From positions 1 through 43,487 of the forward strand of contig JACPUT010000019.1 of the NCBI GenBank assembly GCA_016192145.1: 43,487 bases of DNA. The letters run 5' to 3'. Shown here in pieces: positions 40,453 to 43,487 of the stretch. The stretch's first letter is position 1. Each line of letters starts with the position of its first letter. The notes under the pieces were generated by a model. It did not search any database. It saw only the letters and a list, made by a program, of their open reading frames with translations, and had not been told where the DNA came from. Source of the DNA: Acidobacteriota bacterium. Its GTDB lineage: Bacteria; Acidobacteriota; Holophagae; Holophagales; Holophagaceae. Made by a program: the position numbers and the translations under genes.

Positions 40453-40992
40453 ATGAAGCATCGTCAAAGCCTGGAAACGGAATTGAAGCTGCGGGTGCCC
40501 TCCGTGGAGGCGGTGGAGCCGCTGCTGGCATCGCTGGGGTTCAGCCTTGCGCAAGGGGATGCGGAGGAAGTGAGCCTCCTGTGGGACCGGGCCGATGAGC
40601 TGCGCGCGCGGAATTCCGCGCTCCGTCTCCGCTGGTATGCCGGTAAGGCCACGCTCACCTTCAAGGGCCCCCGGGTGCCGGACCCCCAGTTCAAGATCCG
40701 CCCCGAGCATGAAACGGAAGTGGCCGATCCCGAAGCCATGGAGGCCCTCCTGCGGGGCCTGGGGTACCTGCCCGTGATGCGCATGGTCAAGCACCGCGCC
40801 CTCTGGACCCGGGAAGAGCTGGTGGCCTGCCTGGATCGCACCCCCTTTGGCGATTTCCTGGAACTGGAGGGGGATCCCCAGGCCATCAAGCTGGCCCTCC
40901 AAGGCCTCTGCCTGGATGCCTCCCGCATCGAGCCCCGGAGCTATCCGACCCTGTTCCGGGAAGCTGGGCTCGGCGCCGTTACAGAGCCGTAG
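40453..40992 (+). CDS. CYTH-domain protein (class IV adenylate cyclase / triphosphatase family)
   Basis: 179 residues forming one CYTH tunnel-fold domain. ETELKLRV gives the defining ExExK motif (Glu 8, Glu 10, Lys 12); ALRLRW, TFKGPR, ETEV, and FGDFLELEG supply the later charged strands that bind metal and triphosphate. Members act as adenylate cyclases, thiamine triphosphatases or inorganic triphosphatases, and sequence alone does not separate these. No ribosome-binding site of note is visible. It is divergent from the membrane-anchored hypothetical gene with almost no gap. Confidence 0.82.
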   Translation: MKHRQSLETELKLRVPSVEAVEPLLASLGFSLAQGDAEEVSLLWDRADELRARNSALRLRWYAGKATLTFKGPRVPDPQFKIRPEHETEVADPEAMEALLRGLGYLPVMRMVKHRALWTREELVACLDRTPFGDFLELEGDPQAIKLALQGLCLDASRIEPRSYPTLFREAGLGAVTEP

Positions 40993-41067
40993 CGAAAAAG
41001 CTCCATCGCCTTCAGAGGGCGTTCATACCCGCGCGAAAGGATGGGAACACACCGAGGAGGTGCTCCC

Positions 41068-41619
41068 ATGACCATCGAAACGGTCCCCCAGAACGCCGAA
41101 GGCTCCCGCTACCAGATCCGCGCCCTCAGCAGCGCGGACTACGCCCACCTGCGCCGACTCGAGGCGGAGATCTGGGGCCAGGACGCCACCGGCCAGCTCT
41201 GCCCCTACTACCTCCGCCTCTGCACGGAGATGTACCCCGAGTGGTGCTACCTCGCCATGGATACGCAGGCCGAGGGCGGTGAGCGCCCCGTGGGCTACGT
41301 GCTGAACTTCGCCAATGGCAAGGTGGCCTACTGCGCCACCCTCGCCGTGCACCCGGACTATCAAAAGACCCGCGTGAACTACCTGCTCATCCGCGCCATG
41401 GTGAAGAAGCTCATCGACGCCGATATGGAGCAGTGCCGCTTCCTCGTGGAGCCCGGCAACGACGACGCCCGCAGCGTCCACGCCGCCCTGGGCGCCCGCG
41501 TGGTGGCCGAGGTGCAGGACTTCTACCAGGCCGGCGACACGCGCCTCTGGTCGGTCATCGATAAGGCGGACCTCGACAAGGTGCGGGCCCGCTACACCCG
41601 CCTCAAGCTGGTCGGTTGA
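41068..41619 (+). CDS. GNAT-family N-acetyltransferase with altered acetyl-CoA motif
   Basis: About 183 residues. The GNAT fold is suggested by YQIRALSSADYAHLRRLEAEIWG at the start, VGYVLNFANGKVAYCATLAVHPDYQKTRVNYLLIRAMV in the middle, and CRFLVEPGNDDARSVHAALGARVV for motif B. The acetyl-CoA loop, normally Q/R-x-x-G-x-G/A, here reads QKTRVNYL with no glycine, so cofactor binding may be changed or lost. GAGGAGG lies seven bases before the ATG. The stop overlaps the start of the PlsC-like gene (TGATG), so the three genes to the right are probably one operon. The substrate is unknown. Confidence 0.75.
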   Translation: MTIETVPQNAEGSRYQIRALSSADYAHLRRLEAEIWGQDATGQLCPYYLRLCTEMYPEWCYLAMDTQAEGGERPVGYVLNFANGKVAYCATLAVHPDYQKTRVNYLLIRAMVKKLIDADMEQCRFLVEPGNDDARSVHAALGARVVAEVQDFYQAGDTRLWSVIDKADLDKVRARYTRLKLVG

Positions 41620-42296
41620 TGCCAGCCCAGGCACTCGGGTGGGCCGGCATCGTCGGTCACACGTCGCTCCTGCTCCCGCCTCTGGTCTTCGGCCGGGACC
41701 CCGCCCTTTCCATGCACCGCTGGGCCCGACAGATCCAGCCCGTGCTCGGACTCGAGGTGACGATCGAGGGCGCCCTCGACCTCCACGCGCCCCTTTGGGC
41801 CGCCAACCACCTCTCCTGGGTGGATCCCGTGATCCTCATGGGCCTGCGCCCCATGGGCACCGTGGCCAAGGGGGATCTCGCCCGCTATCCCCTCATCGGC
41901 CGCTGGGCCCGCAAGGCCGGGCTCCGCTTCGTCGAGCGCCACGACCCCGCCAGCCGCGCCGCCGCCCTGGCGGCCTTCGCCCAGGATCTGCGATGCGGAC
42001 GCCCCATGCTCCTCTTTCCCGAAGGCACCACCACCCGCGGCGAGGGCCTCGCCCCGCTGAACCCCGGCGGCCTGAGGGCGGCCTGGGAGCTGGGTCTGCG
42101 GGTGCAGCCCCTGCGCCTCTCCAGCCCCGCCACCCACTATCCGTGGACCGGGGACGAGACGCTGCTGCCCCATCTGCGCACGCTGTTCGCCACCCGCACC
42201 CCCGTGTCCGTCGAGGCGCGGCCCTCCCTGGCCCCGGCCGACTTCTCCACGCCTGAAGCCTGGCTTCACGCCTTCTCGGAAGCCCTTGCCCCATGA
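41619..42296 (+). CDS. PlsC-like 1-acyl-glycerol-3-phosphate acyltransferase family protein
   Basis: 225 residues. NHLSWVD gives the catalytic HX4D motif (His 64, Asp 69), FPEGTTT (133-139) the phosphate-binding motif, and PLIGRWARKAGLRFVERHD the central block. A short hydrophobic stretch near the N-terminus should hold it to the inner membrane. PlsC enzymes add the second acyl chain to form phosphatidic acid; this short form could also acylate another lipid, such as an ornithine lipid (OlsA-like). It is coupled to the GNAT gene upstream and overlaps the arginase-like gene downstream by 4 bp, an uncommon arrangement. Confidence 0.82.
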   Translation: MPAQALGWAGIVGHTSLLLPPLVFGRDPALSMHRWARQIQPVLGLEVTIEGALDLHAPLWAANHLSWVDPVILMGLRPMGTVAKGDLARYPLIGRWARKAGLRFVERHDPASRAAALAAFAQDLRCGRPMLLFPEGTTTRGEGLAPLNPGGLRAAWELGLRVQPLRLSSPATHYPWTGDETLLPHLRTLFATRTPVSVEARPSLAPADFSTPEAWLHAFSEALAP

Positions 42297-43237
42297 ACGC
42301 CGATCACCTGCTGGAAGGCCTGCGCACGGGCCTCGTCTCCTTCCTCGGTTTGCCCCTCGCGCTGGAGCCGCGCCCGGTCCCCGGCGTCGTCCTGGGCGCC
42401 CCCTACGATGGGGGCGTGCTCAACCGCGCCGGCGCGCGCCTCGGCCCCTGGGCCCTGCGCCAGGCGACCATGGGCCTGGGCCGCATGCCCATGCCCCAGC
42501 GCCTCCAGGGCGGCGAAGAGCATCAGGAACCGCTCGGCGTCGCCGCCGTGGATTGGGTCGATGGCGGCAACATCCCCACCCGCCCCTTCCACATGACGGA
42601 GGCCCTCGACGCCGTGGAGGGATTGACCTCCGCCTGGATCGCCACCGGGGCCCGCACCCTCATGCTGGGCGGCGATCACCTGCTCACCCTGGGTGCGCTG
42701 CGCGCCCACGCCCGCACCCATGGCCCCTTGGGCCTGCTGCATCTGGACGCCCATCCCGACGCGGGGCGCGGCGAGCTGTGGGGCACGGACCACCACCATG
42801 GAACCTGGCTGCGCGACGCCCTGGAAGAGGGCCTCGTGGATCCCAAGCGCACCGTGCAGGTGGGCCTGCGCGCGCCCCGCTTCGAATCGGATGAACTCGC
42901 CTTCCTCGCGGATCGCGGCGTGCGCATGTGGACTCCCGGCGACCTCCTCGATCCCCGCCTGGCCTCGCAGCTCCTCGGCGACCTCGCCCGCGTGGGCCAG
43001 GGGCCTGCCTACGTGAGCGTGGACCTCGACGTCCTCGATCCCGTCCACGCCCCCGCCGTGGCCGAGCCCGTGCCCGGCGGCCTCAGCGTGCGCGAGGCCA
43101 TCGCCATCCTGCGCCCCATCCACCGCTGGGAGCGGCCTTGGGTGGGCGCCGACGTGATGGAGCTGGCCCCCACGCTGCCGGGTGCGGACGAGAGCGCGCG
43201 CGCTGGGGCACATCTGGCCTTGCACCTGCTCGGTTAG
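42293..43237 (+). CDS. Arginase/agmatinase (ureohydrolase) family protein
   Basis: 314 residues, cytoplasmic. All manganese-binding signatures are present: LGGDH (His 129), HLDAHPD (Asp 152, His 154, Asp 156) and SVDLDVLDPVHAP (Asp 244, Asp 246). The family hydrolyses a guanidino or formimino group: arginine, agmatine, guanidinobutyrate or formiminoglutamate. The GGLSVREAI segment favours the agmatinase branch, without certainty. Its ATG overlaps the PlsC-like stop by 4 bp. With cationic amino acid permeases and an arginine-releasing cyanophycin system elsewhere in the window, arginine or agmatine breakdown would be sensible, but it lies in a different transcription unit. Confidence 0.87.
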   Translation: MNADHLLEGLRTGLVSFLGLPLALEPRPVPGVVLGAPYDGGVLNRAGARLGPWALRQATMGLGRMPMPQRLQGGEEHQEPLGVAAVDWVDGGNIPTRPFHMTEALDAVEGLTSAWIATGARTLMLGGDHLLTLGALRAHARTHGPLGLLHLDAHPDAGRGELWGTDHHHGTWLRDALEEGLVDPKRTVQVGLRAPRFESDELAFLADRGVRMWTPGDLLDPRLASQLLGDLARVGQGPAYVSVDLDVLDPVHAPAVAEPVPGGLSVREAIAILRPIHRWERPWVGADVMELAPTLPGADESARAGAHLALHLLG

Positions 43238-43260
43238 CACGCCCCAACGACAAAAAGGAA

Positions 43261-43410
43261 GGAACACACAAGACACAAAAGGCGCTGCGCGCCACACAAA
43301 AAGCACAGAAGGGGGGTGCGACCCATCCAGGCCATCCCGTTCCCAGGCGATGCCGAAGTCCTTCTGCGTCTTTTGTGCGGCGCGCAGCGCCTTTTGTGTC
43401 TTCTGTGTCC
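43261..43410. repeat. Word-repeat hairpin element 9 (ACACAAAAG word, 51-nt arms)
   Basis: The left arm 43261-43312 and right arm 43360-43410 are reverse complements over about 51 nt, with a few mismatches and one extra base. The word is CACAAAAG/CACAGAAG, and each arm has the GC palindrome GGCGCTGCGCGCC inserted in the middle, so each arm can also fold on itself. AAAAAGG lies just left and CTTTTTC just right of the arms. It follows the arginase-like gene. The remaining 77 bases to the window edge show nothing recognisable. Confidence 0.9.
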
Positions 43411-43487
43411 CGCTTTTTCCTCTCCAAATTGCGATCACCCCATCCCGTACCCGCACCTTTCCCAAACCTTCACGCGGCCTTCACTCC

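Noticed and set aside
117-43410. The repeat hairpins as CRISPR arrays
   Set aside because: Words are 7-10 nt and contiguous, with no spacers of constant length, and no cas gene is present.
117-43410. The repeat hairpins as simple intrinsic terminators only
   Set aside because: The internal word periodicity, recurrence of identical arms with different loops, and presence inside an operon and in a divergent promoter region are not explained by termination, though a terminator role may coexist.
42266-43465. Minus-strand frame opposite the arginase-like gene
   Set aside because: It begins in a repeat hairpin and is antisense to a gene with all manganese-binding motifs.

Overview
The window is GC-rich chromosomal DNA packed with operons, most likely from a free-living aerobic Gram-negative bacterium of the Acidobacteriota (Holophagae/Geothrix-like). 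This rests on an Oar-type TonB-dependent receptor with a carboxypeptidase-regulatory N-terminus, acidobacterial-looking conserved hypotheticals and very high GC. The assignment is inference. No rRNA, tRNA, CRISPR, phage or IS gene was seen.

Left third (about 200-14,400): an amino-acid catabolic island. A divergent IclR/PcaR-type regulator (8981-9802) faces an operon on the minus strand: class-III aminotransferase, P5CDH-like aldehyde dehydrogenase, CatI/CatJ-like CoA-transferase subunits and a second class-III aminotransferase. On the regulator's side lie a PcaF-like 3-oxoadipyl-CoA thiolase and an AdiC-like cationic amino acid permease; a second, CAT-like permease is convergent. The enzymes can be arranged as a complete route from a diamino acid such as beta-lysine, via 3-aminoadipate and 3-oxoadipate, to succinyl-CoA plus acetyl-CoA. 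A 15-bp sequence in the divergent promoter resembles the known PcaR box. A secreted TolB-repeat/PHP metallohydrolase ends this block.

Middle (14,400-27,050): a DUF58 protein, cytidine deaminase, a large TPR protein, methionyl-tRNA formyltransferase with peptide deformylase, a PpiD/SurA-like foldase, an odd XRE-PAS-pseudokinase-receiver fusion, seryl-tRNA synthetase and a secreted CapA-like protein.

Right third (27,060-36,900): seven genes on the minus strand that look like a cyanophycin / beta-aspartyl peptide scavenging system: type I asparaginase, RpiR regulator, TonB-dependent receptor, secreted cyanophycinase, secreted M14 carboxypeptidase, isoaspartyl dipeptidase and a YfcC-type carrier. 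A palindrome overlaps a good promoter in front of the receptor gene. Beyond it are a receiver protein with its small partner, a membrane-anchored unknown, a CYTH protein, a GNAT protein, a PlsC-like acyltransferase and an arginase/agmatinase-family hydrolase.

The most unusual feature is scattered through the gaps between genes: nine hairpin elements with one shared architecture but different sequences. Each arm is made of about two to four imperfect tandem copies of a 7-10 nt word (for example GTGATGAAC, CACAGATTT, CGCAGAGG, CTGGAGA, CGCGAATGA, GGCTCTG, ACACAAAAG), and the other arm is its reverse complement across a short unrelated loop. Two of them, 12 kb apart, have identical arms and different loops. 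A tenth, different element (15461-15730) has 30-bp terminal inverted repeats around several nested stems and supplies the stop codon of the DUF58 gene.
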